DNA from: Winogradskyella marincola
GTDB taxonomy: Bacteria > Bacteroidota > Bacteroidia > Flavobacteriales > Flavobacteriaceae
Reading direction: 5' to 3'
Assembly: GCF_029624125.1 (NCBI RefSeq)
Contig: NZ_JARSBN010000002.1
Coordinates: forward strand, 462,402-526,401
DNA length: 64,000 nucleotides
Part shown: one piece after another, positions 28,966-37,290 of the stretch
Layout of the letters: each line of letters begins with the position of its first letter
Position numbering within the stretch: position 1 is the stretch's first letter
Notes under the pieces: model-generated
What the model saw: the letters and a program-made list of their open reading frames with translations, nothing else
What the model was told of the DNA's origin: nothing
Databases searched by the model: none
Program-made: the position numbers and the translations under genes

Positions 28966-29382
28966 ATGGCACATAAAATCACAACCCAATGGAAAGGTGG
29001 AATGACCTTTGAATCTGATAATCCAAGTGGAAAAACCGTAATTATGGACACTGATGTAGAAGGGCAAAACGAACGTTTTGGGCTGTCTCCTAAGGCTATG
29101 ATGTTGTCTTCGTTGGCAGGTTGTTCTGGGCTAGACGTTATTTCTATTTTAGATAAAATGAAAGTAGAATTAGACGATTTTAAAATGGACGTGTCTGGAG
29201 AACTTACCGATGAGCATCCTAAATATTACCATTCAGTAAAAGTAGATTATTATTTTTATGGTAAAGATTTGAATAAAAGCAAATGCGAAAAAGCTGTAAA
29301 CCTTTCCGTTGAAAAATACTGTGGAGTTATGGAAATGTTTAGACAGTTTGCAAAAGTTGAAACCGAAATCCATTTTCATTAA
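28966..29382 (+). CDS. OsmC-family peroxiredoxin-like protein
   Basis: 138 residues from the ATG at 28966 (MAHKITTQWKGGM); an in-frame ATG at 28927 would add 13 basic residues that fit nothing. The two OsmC catalytic cysteines are visible: Cys53 in SLAGCSGLDV and Cys119 in VEKYCGVMEMF, with the conserved long helix between them. The family reduces organic hydroperoxides. The AhpD-like gene lies divergently upstream, 65 bases away, so both may answer to peroxide. Followed by recJ after 39 bases. Confidence 0.9.
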   Translation: MAHKITTQWKGGMTFESDNPSGKTVIMDTDVEGQNERFGLSPKAMMLSSLAGCSGLDVISILDKMKVELDDFKMDVSGELTDEHPKYYHSVKVDYYFYGKDLNKSKCEKAVNLSVEKYCGVMEMFRQFAKVETEIHFH

Positions 29383-29421
29383 TTAAAAGTTCCCTTTTTG
29401 GGAATTTAAGGAGCTATTTTT

Positions 29422-31113
29422 ATGCGCTGGACACTAAAACCAAAACCAGACACATCAAAAGTTGAAGCTTTAAAAAACACACTTCAGGTTGATGATATTG
29501 TAGCAACATTATTGTTGCAACGTGGCATCGAAACCTTTGAAGATGCCAAGACGTTTTTTAGACCAAGTTTTAACGATTTACACGACCCATACCTTATGAA
29601 GGATATGGACAAGGCTGTTTCACGCATAGAGCAAGCCATTGCAGCAGGTGAAAATATTTTGGTTTATGGAGATTATGATGTGGATGGTACTACGTCTGTA
29701 GCATTAATGTCTTCATATTTAAAAACCAGAACAGCTAATGTAGCTACATATATTCCAGATCGTTATGAAGAAGGTTACGGTGTGTCTTACCAAGGTATAG
29801 ATTTTGCGCACGATAACGACTTTGCACTCATTGTGGCTCTGGATTGTGGAATAAAAGCTATAGAAAAAGTAGCATACGCTAAAGAAAAAGGCATCGATTT
29901 TATTATTTGCGATCACCACAGACCAGGAGATACAATACCAGATGCAGTTGCGGTTTTAGATCCTAAACGAGACGATTGCGAGTATCCTTTTAAAGAACTT
30001 TGCGGCTGTGGAGTTGGTTTTAAGTTAATCACTGCTTTAGCTTCTAAACAAGGGCAAACCGTAGAAGATTTAACCGAATATCTCGATTTGGTAGCCACAG
30101 CAATTGGTGCAGATATTGTGCCTATTGTTGGCGAAAATAGAGCATTAGCGTATTTCGGTTTACAGGTTATAAATACCAATCCAAGACCAGGAATAAAAGC
30201 AATTATTGCAGAAGTAAAGAAGGATGAGTTATCCATCATCGATGTGGTTTTTATTGTCGCTCCACGTATTAATGCAGCAGGCAGAATGAAACATGGTAAC
30301 CATGCTGTAACCTTATTAACCGAAACCGATTTTAATCTAGCAGCTAGTTATGCTGTAGATATCGATCAGTTTAATACAGACCGAAAGGAAACAGATCGAC
30401 TTATTACTGAAGAAGCCTTACTTCAAATTGAAAAAAATGAAGAACAAGACCGATTTACAACTGTAGTTTATGACGAAAATTGGCATAAAGGTGTTATAGG
30501 TATTGTAGCATCTAGACTAACCGAAACGTACTATAGACCAACATTGGTATTTACAAAAAGTGGAGAAAAACTAGCTGCTTCAGCACGTTCTGTAAAAGGT
30601 TTTGATGTATATAATGCATTAGAGGCTTGTAGCGAGTTTATAGAACAATTTGGTGGCCATAAATATGCCGCAGGTTTAACGTTGTTGCCAGAAAATTACG
30701 AGGCATTTAAAGCCAAATTTGAAGCTGTTGTAAAAGACACGATTGATCCAAAGCTATTAACACCAGAGTTGAAGGTGGATTTGCAAATAGAGCTTAATCA
30801 GATAGATCATAAACTTTATAGAATTGTGAGCCAGTTTGCACCATTTGGGCCAGGAAATATGACTCCCGTTTTTATGACGCAAACTGTACAAGATACAGGT
30901 TGGGGAAAATGCGTGGGCGAAGATGATAAGCATCTGCGTTTTACTGCAAAGCAAGCTGATAGTAATCCCATTGTTTGTATAGGTTTTGGACTAGGTGATA
31001 AACTAGAGATTATTAAAAATAGAAATACCTTTGATACAGCTTACACCATTGATGAGAATCATTGGAATGGTAATGTAAGTTTACAGTTAAAGTTGAAAGA
31101 TATAAAAGCATAA
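29422..31113 (+). CDS. recJ: Single-stranded-DNA-specific exonuclease RecJ
   Basis: 563 residues, normal for RecJ, which degrades single-stranded DNA 5' to 3' in recombination and mismatch repair. DHH-family motifs are present: YGDYDVDGTTS (~residues 82-92), the DHH triplet at ~164 in CDHHRPGD, and VAPRINAAGRM. The DHHA1 nucleic-acid-binding part holds ASARSVKGFDVYNAL and GGHKYAAGLTL, and the C-terminal OB-type domain includes FAPFGPGNMTPVF. Start ATG at 29422 gives the usual N-terminus (MRWTLKPKPD). Confidence 0.96.
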   Translation: MRWTLKPKPDTSKVEALKNTLQVDDIVATLLLQRGIETFEDAKTFFRPSFNDLHDPYLMKDMDKAVSRIEQAIAAGENILVYGDYDVDGTTSVALMSSYLKTRTANVATYIPDRYEEGYGVSYQGIDFAHDNDFALIVALDCGIKAIEKVAYAKEKGIDFIICDHHRPGDTIPDAVAVLDPKRDDCEYPFKELCGCGVGFKLITALASKQGQTVEDLTEYLDLVATAIGADIVPIVGENRALAYFGLQVINTNPRPGIKAIIAEVKKDELSIIDVVFIVAPRINAAGRMKHGNHAVTLLTETDFNLAASYAVDIDQFNTDRKETDRLITEEALLQIEKNEEQDRFTTVVYDENWHKGVIGIVASRLTETYYRPTLVFTKSGEKLAASARSVKGFDVYNALEACSEFIEQFGGHKYAAGLTLLPENYEAFKAKFEAVVKDTIDPKLLTPELKVDLQIELNQIDHKLYRIVSQFAPFGPGNMTPVFMTQTVQDTGWGKCVGEDDKHLRFTAKQADSNPIVCIGFGLGDKLEIIKNRNTFDTAYTIDENHWNGNVSLQLKLKDIKA

Positions 31114-31139
31114 AATTGAAAAGGTTTCGTTATTAATGT

Positions 31140-32252
31140 ATGAAACCAATCATTTTTTTTCAATTTATCTTGTTTAGCTTATTCTTAAGCAGTCAAAATT
31201 TGGTTTTGAATCCTAGTTTTGAAACACATTCTACTCAAAGATGTTTTATCTATTTAGGATCTTTTAATAGCAGTATTAGTGATTGGTCAATCCCAAATTT
31301 TGGATCAACAGATTATTTTGATACGTGTAGCGAAGAACATGGGTCTAAAAACTATAATGGTTTTCAAAACCCTAGGACAGGATCTTCTTATGCAGGATTA
31401 TATCTTTATGCCAATAAGAATTACCGTGAATATGTACAGGGAAAACTATCTAAGACTTTAAAGAAGGGTAAAGAATATAAAATGACCTTTTATCTAAGCT
31501 TAGCAGATAAGTCTTCTTACGCTTTAAAAGATATCGAAGTTTTAATTACCGAAGAAAGATTAGAGCCATGTTATCATTCTAACAATTGTGATAAGGTCAT
31601 TAAACCTTCAAAAGAAATAAAAAGTAATTTTGAAATTTATTCAGATTCAAAAGGAGAGTATTTTTCTAGCAAAGAACATTGGATGGAGTACACCTTTGAG
31701 TTTACAGCTAAAGGCAATGAGAATTATTTTTCAATAGGAAATTTTTATAAAAACTCTAAAGCTAAAAAGCAAAGGACTGTTTCGAATAGTCCTTTTTATT
31801 TTTCATACTACTACATTGATGACGTGTCTGTAGAGGCTGTTGAAGAAGAAAAACCTAAAGAAGTTAATTTTTCTAAAACAGATAGCCAAAAGCAAAAAGA
31901 ATTTCAGGTTAATAAGGTTTATACTTTTAAAAATGTATTGTTCGATATTGATAAATCAGAACTTATAGAAGCGTCTATTTTAGAACTAAACGAACTTTAT
32001 AAGTTTCTTAAAGAGAATTCAAATACAGTAATTGAAATTTATGGTCATACCGACAATAGTGGTATAGAAAAAAGGAATAGAGAATTGTCATATCAGCGTG
32101 CTAAAGCCGTTGCAGATTATTTAATTTTGCAAGGTCTGGATAAATCTAAAATTAAAATGTTTGGGTTTGGAAGTTCTAAGCCTTTTTCAGAAAATAATAC
32201 TGAAAAGGGAAGGGCATTAAACAGACGTGTTGAGTTTAAATTAATACAATAG
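31140..32252 (+). CDS. OmpA-family envelope protein with N-terminal carbohydrate-binding-like domain
   Basis: 370 residues. The signal sequence (residues ~3-19, PIIFFQFILFSLFLSSQ) precedes a beta-sandwich region beginning LVLNPSFETHS, as in CBM-like gliding-associated proteins. The C-terminal OmpA domain (~265-370) carries FDIDKSELIEASILELNEL, YGHTDNSG and RALNRRVEFKL, the peptidoglycan-binding motif set. It probably tethers the outer membrane to the cell wall. The MFS gene follows two bases after the stop. A terminator-like hairpin lies inside the coding sequence at 31771-31803. Confidence 0.85.
   Translation: MKPIIFFQFILFSLFLSSQNLVLNPSFETHSTQRCFIYLGSFNSSISDWSIPNFGSTDYFDTCSEEHGSKNYNGFQNPRTGSSYAGLYLYANKNYREYVQGKLSKTLKKGKEYKMTFYLSLADKSSYALKDIEVLITEERLEPCYHSNNCDKVIKPSKEIKSNFEIYSDSKGEYFSSKEHWMEYTFEFTAKGNENYFSIGNFYKNSKAKKQRTVSNSPFYFSYYYIDDVSVEAVEEEKPKEVNFSKTDSQKQKEFQVNKVYTFKNVLFDIDKSELIEASILELNELYKFLKENSNTVIEIYGHTDNSGIEKRNRELSYQRAKAVADYLILQGLDKSKIKMFGFGSSKPFSENNTEKGRALNRRVEFKLIQ
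31771..31803 (+). other. Terminator-like hairpin inside the OmpA-family coding sequence
   Basis: AAAGGACT and AGTCCTTT enclose a nine-base loop and are followed by a T-rich tract (TTTTTATTTTT-like). It sits about two thirds of the way through the gene, where it could cause partial premature termination. It may also be chance in an AT-rich gene. Confidence 0.4.
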
Positions 32253-32254
32253 TT

Positions 32255-33529
32255 TTGGCAAAAACAGACCCATACGCAGCGCTCCGCTTTAAGGAATTTA
32301 ATATATTTTTATTAGTAAGATTTGCCTTAGTTTTTGGCTGGTCCATGCAGTTTTTAGTTATAGAATGGCAGGTTTATGATCTTACAAATTCAAAATTGAG
32401 TTTAGCACTTATTGGTGCATGCGAGTTTCTCCCTGCATTTTTTTTAGCACCTTTTGCAGGACATATCGTAGATAAAAAAGAAAAGCGAAGCCTCTTTACA
32501 CTATGTATTGCGTTGTTTTCGTTGATTAGTTTTGGGCTGTTTTGGTTAACATCAGATCAGATTGAAAACAACTGGAGTACCAATAGCATTTTAATAGGTA
32601 TTTATGGTTTGGTGTTTTTTGGCGGTGTTTTAAGAGCCTTTTTCGGGCCAACGATTTTTTCATTAATCGCTTTAATTGTGCCAAAATCAGCATACCCAAA
32701 TGCCGCAACATGGAGCAGTAGCACATGGAAAGGCGCAAGTGTATTTGGTGCACTTTGTAGTGGTTTCCTTATTGCTTGGATTGGTGTACATTATACTCTA
32801 GGAATTATATTTGGATTGGTAATGCTGGCTTTGGTTTTAGTATTTCAGATAAGTAAAAAACCAGTTTTAAATAAAGCAACTAACGAATCTATAAAAGAAA
32901 GCCTTAAATCAGGAATTGATTTTGTGTTTAACGACAAAGTCATTTTAGGAGCTTTAACCTTAGATATGGTGGCTGTATTATTTGGAGGTGCAGTTGCTAT
33001 TTTTGCGGTGTTTGCTAAAGATGTTTTAGATGCTGGTCCTCGAGGTTTTGGGATTTTAAATGCAGCATTATCTTCTGGAAGTATCCTTGCTATGGTGGCA
33101 ACAACGTATATTCCTATTACCAAAAATACTGGTAAAAAACTATTGATTGCTGTGTTTGGTTTTGGGTTGTTTATGATTCTTTTTGGAGCGTCTAAATTAT
33201 TATGGCTAAGTGTTATTGCGTTGTTTTTATCTGGTATGTTTGATGGCGTTTCTATGGTAGTGCGTCAAACTATTCTACAGCTTAAAACACCAGATCATAT
33301 GCGTGGACGCGTAGGAGCTGTAAACTCTATGTTTGTTGGGTCGTCTAACGAGCTTGGTGCAGTAGAAAGTGGTGTTGCAGCCAGAATTTTTGGTGCACCA
33401 TTAGCTGTAATGCTAGGTGGTTCTGTAACACTTTTAACCGTGTTGGTTATAAACTATAAAAATAAACCACTAAGAGAACTCGATTTACAAGAAGATGTGG
33501 AAGAGAAATTTGACGAACTAAAATCTTAG
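32255..33529 (+). CDS. MFS transporter
   Basis: 424 residues with about 12 hydrophobic helices. It starts at TTG (32255), two bases after the preceding stop, giving AKTDPYAALRFKEFNIFLL; no upstream in-frame ATG is available. FAGHIVDKKEKRS after TM2 is the MFS cytoplasmic-loop motif (GxxxDrxgrR type), and MRGRVGAVNSMFVGSSNELG is a second loop characteristic of the enterobactin-exporter-like (EntS-like) MFS group. Likely a drug or siderophore exporter, but the substrate cannot be read. Co-transcribed with the OmpA-family gene. Confidence 0.88.
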   Translation: MAKTDPYAALRFKEFNIFLLVRFALVFGWSMQFLVIEWQVYDLTNSKLSLALIGACEFLPAFFLAPFAGHIVDKKEKRSLFTLCIALFSLISFGLFWLTSDQIENNWSTNSILIGIYGLVFFGGVLRAFFGPTIFSLIALIVPKSAYPNAATWSSSTWKGASVFGALCSGFLIAWIGVHYTLGIIFGLVMLALVLVFQISKKPVLNKATNESIKESLKSGIDFVFNDKVILGALTLDMVAVLFGGAVAIFAVFAKDVLDAGPRGFGILNAALSSGSILAMVATTYIPITKNTGKKLLIAVFGFGLFMILFGASKLLWLSVIALFLSGMFDGVSMVVRQTILQLKTPDHMRGRVGAVNSMFVGSSNELGAVESGVAARIFGAPLAVMLGGSVTLLTVLVINYKNKPLRELDLQEDVEEKFDELKS

Positions 33530-34314
33530 TATTCCTTTAATTCAAAAGACTCGCCATCAAAAACACCATAGGTGTAATATTGAATCCAATCACCAAGGTT
33601 AATATATTTTGAACTTTCGTTGAGCTGAATGTCTAATGGTAAATGTCTGTGGCCAAATACAAAGTAATCACGATGTTTTTCTTCGAGTTTACGTTTGCAG
33701 TAGGCAACTAGCCACTCGTTGTCTTCACCTAAAAACTTTGCATCATCATCACCAGAAATCAGCTTATTTTTTACCGAAAAGTATTGCGCGATTCTAACAC
33801 CAATATCTGGATGCAGCCATCTAAATAACCATTGAAAAAATGGATTGGTAAAGACTTTTTTCATGCGTTTATAACCTTTGTCATCAGGACCCAAACCATC
33901 TCCATGACCAATAAAAAATGTACTTTGACTATGCTCAGCATCCATTTTGAATGTAAATTCTTGAGGTTTGTGAAACACAGGAATATTAAGTTCGTCTTCA
34001 AAATAACCATTCATCCATAAGTCATGATTACCAACAAAGAAATACACTGGAATTCCTGAATCTGTAATCTCAGCCAATTTGCCTAAAGTCCTGGTAAAAC
34101 CTTTTGGGATAACCGTCTTATATTCAAACCAAAAATCGAATAAATCTCCCATTAAGAAAATTGCAGCGGCATCTTGTTTTACTTCATCTAACCAAGCGAC
34201 AAACTTCTTTTCTCTAGGACGAGAAGCTTCATATGTTGGAGCACCAAGATGATTGTCTGAGGCAAAATATATTTTTTTGCCTTTTGGGATTTCTATGTGA
34301 TGATTGTTACGCAT
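33526..34314 (-). CDS. UDP-2,3-diacylglucosamine diphosphatase-like metallophosphoesterase (LpxH-like)
   Basis: 262 residues from the ATG at 34314; a frame to 34338 would add eight residues but the nearer ATG overlaps the queD stop (ATGCGTAA), a typical coupling. Metallophosphoesterase motifs are all present: ASDNHLGA (Asp20, His22), MGDLFDFW, VGNHD, GHGDGLG and FGHRHLPL. The YFVFGHRHL and NLGDWI segments match the LpxH/YbbF class that cleaves UDP-2,3-diacylglucosamine in lipid A synthesis. Bacteroidota also have close paralogues, so the lipid A role is likely but not certain. Confidence 0.82.
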   Translation of the reverse strand: MRNNHHIEIPKGKKIYFASDNHLGAPTYEASRPREKKFVAWLDEVKQDAAAIFLMGDLFDFWFEYKTVIPKGFTRTLGKLAEITDSGIPVYFFVGNHDLWMNGYFEDELNIPVFHKPQEFTFKMDAEHSQSTFFIGHGDGLGPDDKGYKRMKKVFTNPFFQWLFRWLHPDIGVRIAQYFSVKNKLISGDDDAKFLGEDNEWLVAYCKRKLEEKHRDYFVFGHRHLPLDIQLNESSKYINLGDWIQYYTYGVFDGESFELKEY

Positions 34315-34759
34315 TATCAGAAGCATACCATTCTGCAAAGCTGGTTGCTGTCTCTTGAAGTTTTAGTGAGTGTAACTTTATGTTATCTGGTAATCTTTTT
34401 TTAATTTTTTTAGCAAAATCAATGACCATCATTTCACTTGTTGGCTGATAATCAACTAACAAAACATTGTGTCCTCTAACTTGTAATTCTTTTGCCAACT
34501 CTACATGAGGAGTATTTTTGTTAAACACTGTTGCGTGGTCAAAAACATCCACAATTTCATCTTTTACAATCTTTTTAAGGTCGCCAAAATCTATGACCAT
34601 TCCAAACTTTACATTAGCATTGTCTGCTATTGGTTGGCCAATAACGGTAACGTATAAATTGTAACTGTGGCCATGTACATTTTTGCATTTGCCATCATAG
34701 CCGTAAAGGGCATGACCTGTTTCAAAAGAGAATTGTTTTGTAATTCGGATTTTACTCAT
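34307..34759 (-). CDS. queD: 6-pyruvoyl-tetrahydropterin synthase / 6-carboxytetrahydropterin synthase family (QueD-like)
   Basis: 150 residues from the ATG at 34759 (MSKIRITKQFSFETGHAL); an upstream in-frame ATG at 34780 would overlap the -7 box. Zinc ligands His16, His29 and His31 (VHGHSYNL), catalytic Cys25, the Asp-His pair in FDHATVF and the substrate Glu in LQETATSFAEW are all visible. The enzyme converts dihydroneopterin triphosphate to 6-carboxytetrahydropterin in queuosine synthesis, or acts as PTPS in pterin metabolism. No other queuosine gene is nearby, so the pathway is inferred from the family. Co-translated with the LpxH-like gene. Confidence 0.88.
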   Translation of the reverse strand: MSKIRITKQFSFETGHALYGYDGKCKNVHGHSYNLYVTVIGQPIADNANVKFGMVIDFGDLKKIVKDEIVDVFDHATVFNKNTPHVELAKELQVRGHNVLLVDYQPTSEMMVIDFAKKIKKRLPDNIKLHSLKLQETATSFAEWYASDNA

Positions 34760-34777
34760 TCTAAAAAAATAATACTG

Positions 34778-34785
34778 CAAAGATA
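34778..34785 (-). promoter_or_regulatory. -7 promoter box of the queD/LpxH-like operon
   Basis: TATCTTTG on the minus strand matches TAnnTTTG and lies 18 bases upstream of the queD ATG. No clear TTTG at -33. Confidence 0.45.
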
Positions 34786-34816
34786 TTATAAATGTAAAAC
34801 GAATGGCTTTTTAGAT

Positions 34817-34824
34817 TACATTTG
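34817..34824 (+). promoter_or_regulatory. -7 promoter box of the 2OG-Fe(II) oxygenase gene
   Basis: TACATTTG on the plus strand matches TAnnTTTG. Transcription would begin near 34831, ahead of an eight-codon reading frame (ATG at 34847, stop at 34871) that ends just before the TTG start at 34875. Confidence 0.45.
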
Positions 34825-34874
34825 CGCACTTTTTTAGAAATTCAAAATGAAAACACTTCTTTTTTTAGACTAAA

Positions 34875-35504
34875 TTGGAAAGTCTATTTGAATCTATTCC
34901 GTTTGCAGAAAACGTTCTGTACGAGAATATTATAGCAGATCTAGGATCTAAACAATACAGTATTATTGACGATTTTTTTACAGCAGATGAAGTAAAGGCT
35001 TTAAGGGCTTCATTGTTGCAAAAATATGATGAGGACAGCTTTAAAAAATCGGCAATTGGTAATCGTACCAACGAGATTATAAAAACCAAAGTAAGAGGTG
35101 ATATTATTCTTTGGATTGATGAGCAAAACATTAACTCGTCAGAGCAGTTATTTTTCAATAAAATAAATGACTTAAAGGATTATCTTAACAGAACTTGTTT
35201 TTTGGGTATAAACCAAAAGGAATTTCATTATGCCATTTATCCAAATGGTACTTTTTACAAAAGGCATCTAGATACATTTCAGAATGATGACAGACGAAAA
35301 CTTTCTTTTGTGTGCTATCTAAATGAAGAAAACTGGAAGCCTGAAAATGGTGGCGAATTGGTGTTATATTTAGAAAACGGAGAAGAAACCATTTATCCTT
35401 TTCCAGGTAAAGTTGTCATTTTTGAAAGCCAAATTTTAGAGCATGAAGTAAAACCTGTTAATACTCCAAGATTGAGTATAACAGGATGGTTAAAAACGCG
35501 CTAA
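34875..35504 (+). CDS. 2OG-Fe(II) oxygenase (prolyl-4-hydroxylase-like)
   Basis: 209 residues starting at TTG (34875). An upstream stop in the same frame at 34866 rules out a longer form. The iron ligands His131, Asp133 (KRHLDTF) and His190 (LEHEV) and the 2-oxoglutarate-binding Arg199 (PRLSITGW) are all present in a double-stranded beta-helix fold like that of prolyl 4-hydroxylases. The enzyme couples 2-oxoglutarate decarboxylation to hydroxylation of a protein or small substrate that cannot be named. An eight-codon ORF (MKTLLFLD) in another frame ends two bases before the start and may be a leader or a frameshift remnant. Confidence 0.85.
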   Translation: MESLFESIPFAENVLYENIIADLGSKQYSIIDDFFTADEVKALRASLLQKYDEDSFKKSAIGNRTNEIIKTKVRGDIILWIDEQNINSSEQLFFNKINDLKDYLNRTCFLGINQKEFHYAIYPNGTFYKRHLDTFQNDDRRKLSFVCYLNEENWKPENGGELVLYLENGEETIYPFPGKVVIFESQILEHEVKPVNTPRLSITGWLKTR

Positions 35505-35600
35505 TTAACGACGCTTGCGATTATAGAAATAAGCAATTATAAGAACAATAGCTAAAATTAAAAACAAGCCGTTTCCACCTAAAAATTGAAGTATATCCAT
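35505..35600 (-). CDS. Very small single-pass membrane protein (31 residues), hypothetical
   Basis: ATG at 35600, stop at 35505. MDILQFLGGN precedes a strong transmembrane stretch (~12-25, LFLILAIVLIIAYFY) and a basic tail NRKRR, a classic positive-inside small membrane protein. Third of three consecutive short genes of the same design (35505-35931), separated from the previous by three bases. No family recognised; support rests on the clustered, consistent architecture. Confidence 0.5.
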   Translation of the reverse strand: MDILQFLGGNGLFLILAIVLIIAYFYNRKRR

Positions 35601-35603
35601 ATG

Positions 35604-35762
35604 TTATTTTTTTGATTTCTTTTTTAGAATTTTTATGATTAGGAATATAATTGCTCCGAAAATAAGAAAAGGAAATATTTTTCCTAAAATATAACCAATA
35701 CCAAAGCCAATATCGTATAGGTCATTATTTTGTATTGAAGTTACCATAATTGAACTAATCAT
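35604..35762 (-). CDS. Very small membrane protein (52 residues), hypothetical
   Basis: ATG at 35762, whose first bases overlap the stop of the upstream small gene (ATGATTAG), or alternatively the internal ATG at 35747 giving 47 residues. A short polar N-terminus (TSIQNNDLYDIG) leads into a glycine-containing transmembrane helix (GYILGKIFPFLIFGAIIF) and a lysine-rich C-terminus (KILKKKSKK). The stop/start overlap suggests translational coupling with its neighbour. No family recognised. Confidence 0.55.
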   Translation of the reverse strand: MISSIMVTSIQNNDLYDIGFGIGYILGKIFPFLIFGAIIFLIIKILKKKSKK

Positions 35763-35931
35763 TATTCACTCTTTTTTTATTGTATCTATAGGTGGCATAT
35801 GCAATAATCACTAAAATTATAAAAGGCAGCATTGAGCCAATAAATACACCAATACCATAGTTGTCGTCTGGAGCATCTTTTAGTTTTTGTTCTATATCTA
35901 CCTCTTGAAGTAATGTAACAAGCAAATGCAT
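35755..35931 (-). CDS. Very small membrane protein (58 residues), hypothetical
   Basis: ATG at 35931, stop at 35755. An acidic amphipathic N-terminus (LLQEVDIEQKLKDAPDD) is followed by a transmembrane helix (~28-46, GVFIGSMLPFILLVIIAY) and a basic end (YRYNKKR). The GIGVFIGSMLPF segment resembles GFGIGYILGKIFPF of the next gene, hinting at a tandem duplication. First of three co-directional small genes that together fill the 451 bases between the oxygenase and MATE genes. Confidence 0.55.
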   Translation of the reverse strand: MHLLVTLLQEVDIEQKLKDAPDDNYGIGVFIGSMLPFIILVIIAYATYRYNKKRVNND

Positions 35932-35955
35932 AAGATTTGTTTTAAAAACTCAAAT

Positions 35956-37290
35956 TTAAACGTTTTCAGCAAGTGGTTTAAAGGTTTTTCTGAATTTTAT
36001 GATGAGAGGTAAACCTCGTGCTATAATCCAGATGGTAAAGGCTATGAAAATTCCGTGCAGCTTATAGTCAAAATAATCTAAAGCGAGGATTACTGGAGCA
36101 AAAACCAAAAGAGACGAGAACAATAGGACATCTCTCAGATATTTCATTTCGCCAAGACCTTTAAAAACACCATCAAAAATAAAGGCTAATGCACATAAGG
36201 GTTGCATGACTAAAACTATCCAAAAGACCTTATAAAACTCATGTAACACTTCAGGATCGTTACTAAAAATGTTGCCAATAGGATAGTAGAGTATTGCGCC
36301 AATTATGGCTATTACAATTCCAACCACAATGCCATATTTTATAAGCTTATCACTTAGATTAATAAGATTTTTATAGTCTTTAGCACCAAGTAGTTTTCCT
36401 GATAAAATATTTCCAGCACTGGCGTAACCGTCAATTATGAAAGCACCCAAAAACCAAAGATTAATAGCTATGGTGTAAGCTGCAATATAGTTTTCGCCAT
36501 ATTTGGTAGCAAAGCTGGTGGCTAAATACAGCGCTAAATTCAACGCTAAGGTTCTTATAAACAGGTTGCCAATCATAAAAAGAAATCGCTTTATCTCTGG
36601 ATTAAACGGAAACTTTACCAACAGAGGAATATCAGTTTTCTTCAAAATATATACAGCCGAAAGCACAGCCATAATAATTTGAGCCAAGACACTTGCGTAG
36701 GCTGCACCTTCAATATTATAAGCAGGAATGAAGCCATCTATACCGTAAACAAAAATAATATCGAGAATAATGTTTGCAAGAGCACCTACAATGGCAATAA
36801 TCATTGGAAAAAATGTGTTTTGTAAGCCTCTAAACGTTCCAAAGACAGCAATGGTAAACAATGTAAAAGGAAATCCAAACACGCGTATGCGATAATAGTC
36901 TACACAAAAGGTAAGTATATCATCCGAAGCATTATAAAATTTAAATATCTGAGCAGCCAAAGGATAAGTAACAGCAATGATAACAAGACTTAGAGAGGTA
37001 ATGATAAAAATGGCTTGAGCAGGTAGGTTTTTTACCTCGTCAATTTTTCCTGCTCCCAAGTATTGCGATACAATAGAAGAAATAGCACTGCGTGTCTGTC
37101 CTAAAACCCAAATTAGCATCGAAAAAAAAGTGCCCACAATACCAACAGAAGCTAAAGATACAGTCGCATTTTTATCCATATTACCAATAATAGCAGCATC
37201 TGTTAGTGATAAAATGGGTTCTGCCACACCAGAAATTAAAGCTGGTATAGCAAGTTTATTAATGTGTTGTAATGTAATTTTTGTACTCAA
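35956..37290 (-). CDS. MATE family efflux transporter
   Basis: 444 residues with about 12 membrane helices and family motifs: the N-terminal LAIPALISGVAEPILSLTDA, GQTRSAISSIVSQYLGAG, FPFTLFTIAVFGTFRGLQNT and the helix-7 region DGYASAGNILSGKLLGA. Such DinF/NorM-type transporters export drugs or metabolites in exchange for Na+ or H+. The GNAT gene upstream overlaps by four bases, so the pair is co-translated. Substrate unknown. Confidence 0.92.
   Translation of the reverse strand: MSTKITLQHINKLAIPALISGVAEPILSLTDAAIIGNMDKNATVSLASVGIVGTFFSMLIWVLGQTRSAISSIVSQYLGAGKIDEVKNLPAQAIFIITSLSLVIIAVTYPLAAQIFKFYNASDDILTFCVDYYRIRVFGFPFTLFTIAVFGTFRGLQNTFFPMIIAIVGALANIILDIIFVYGIDGFIPAYNIEGAAYASVLAQIIMAVLSAVYILKKTDIPLLVKFPFNPEIKRFLFMIGNLFIRTLALNLALYLATSFATKYGENYIAAYTIAINLWFLGAFIIDGYASAGNILSGKLLGAKDYKNLINLSDKLIKYGIVVGIVIAIIGAILYYPIGNIFSNDPEVLHEFYKVFWIVLVMQPLCALAFIFDGVFKGLGEMKYLRDVLLFSSLLVFAPVILALDYFDYKLHGIFIAFTIWIIARGLPLIIKFRKTFKPLAENV

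Noticed and set aside
29386..29411. TTCCC/GGGAA hairpin between the OsmC-like gene and recJ as a terminator
   Set aside because: Five-base stem with no T-tract; too weak.
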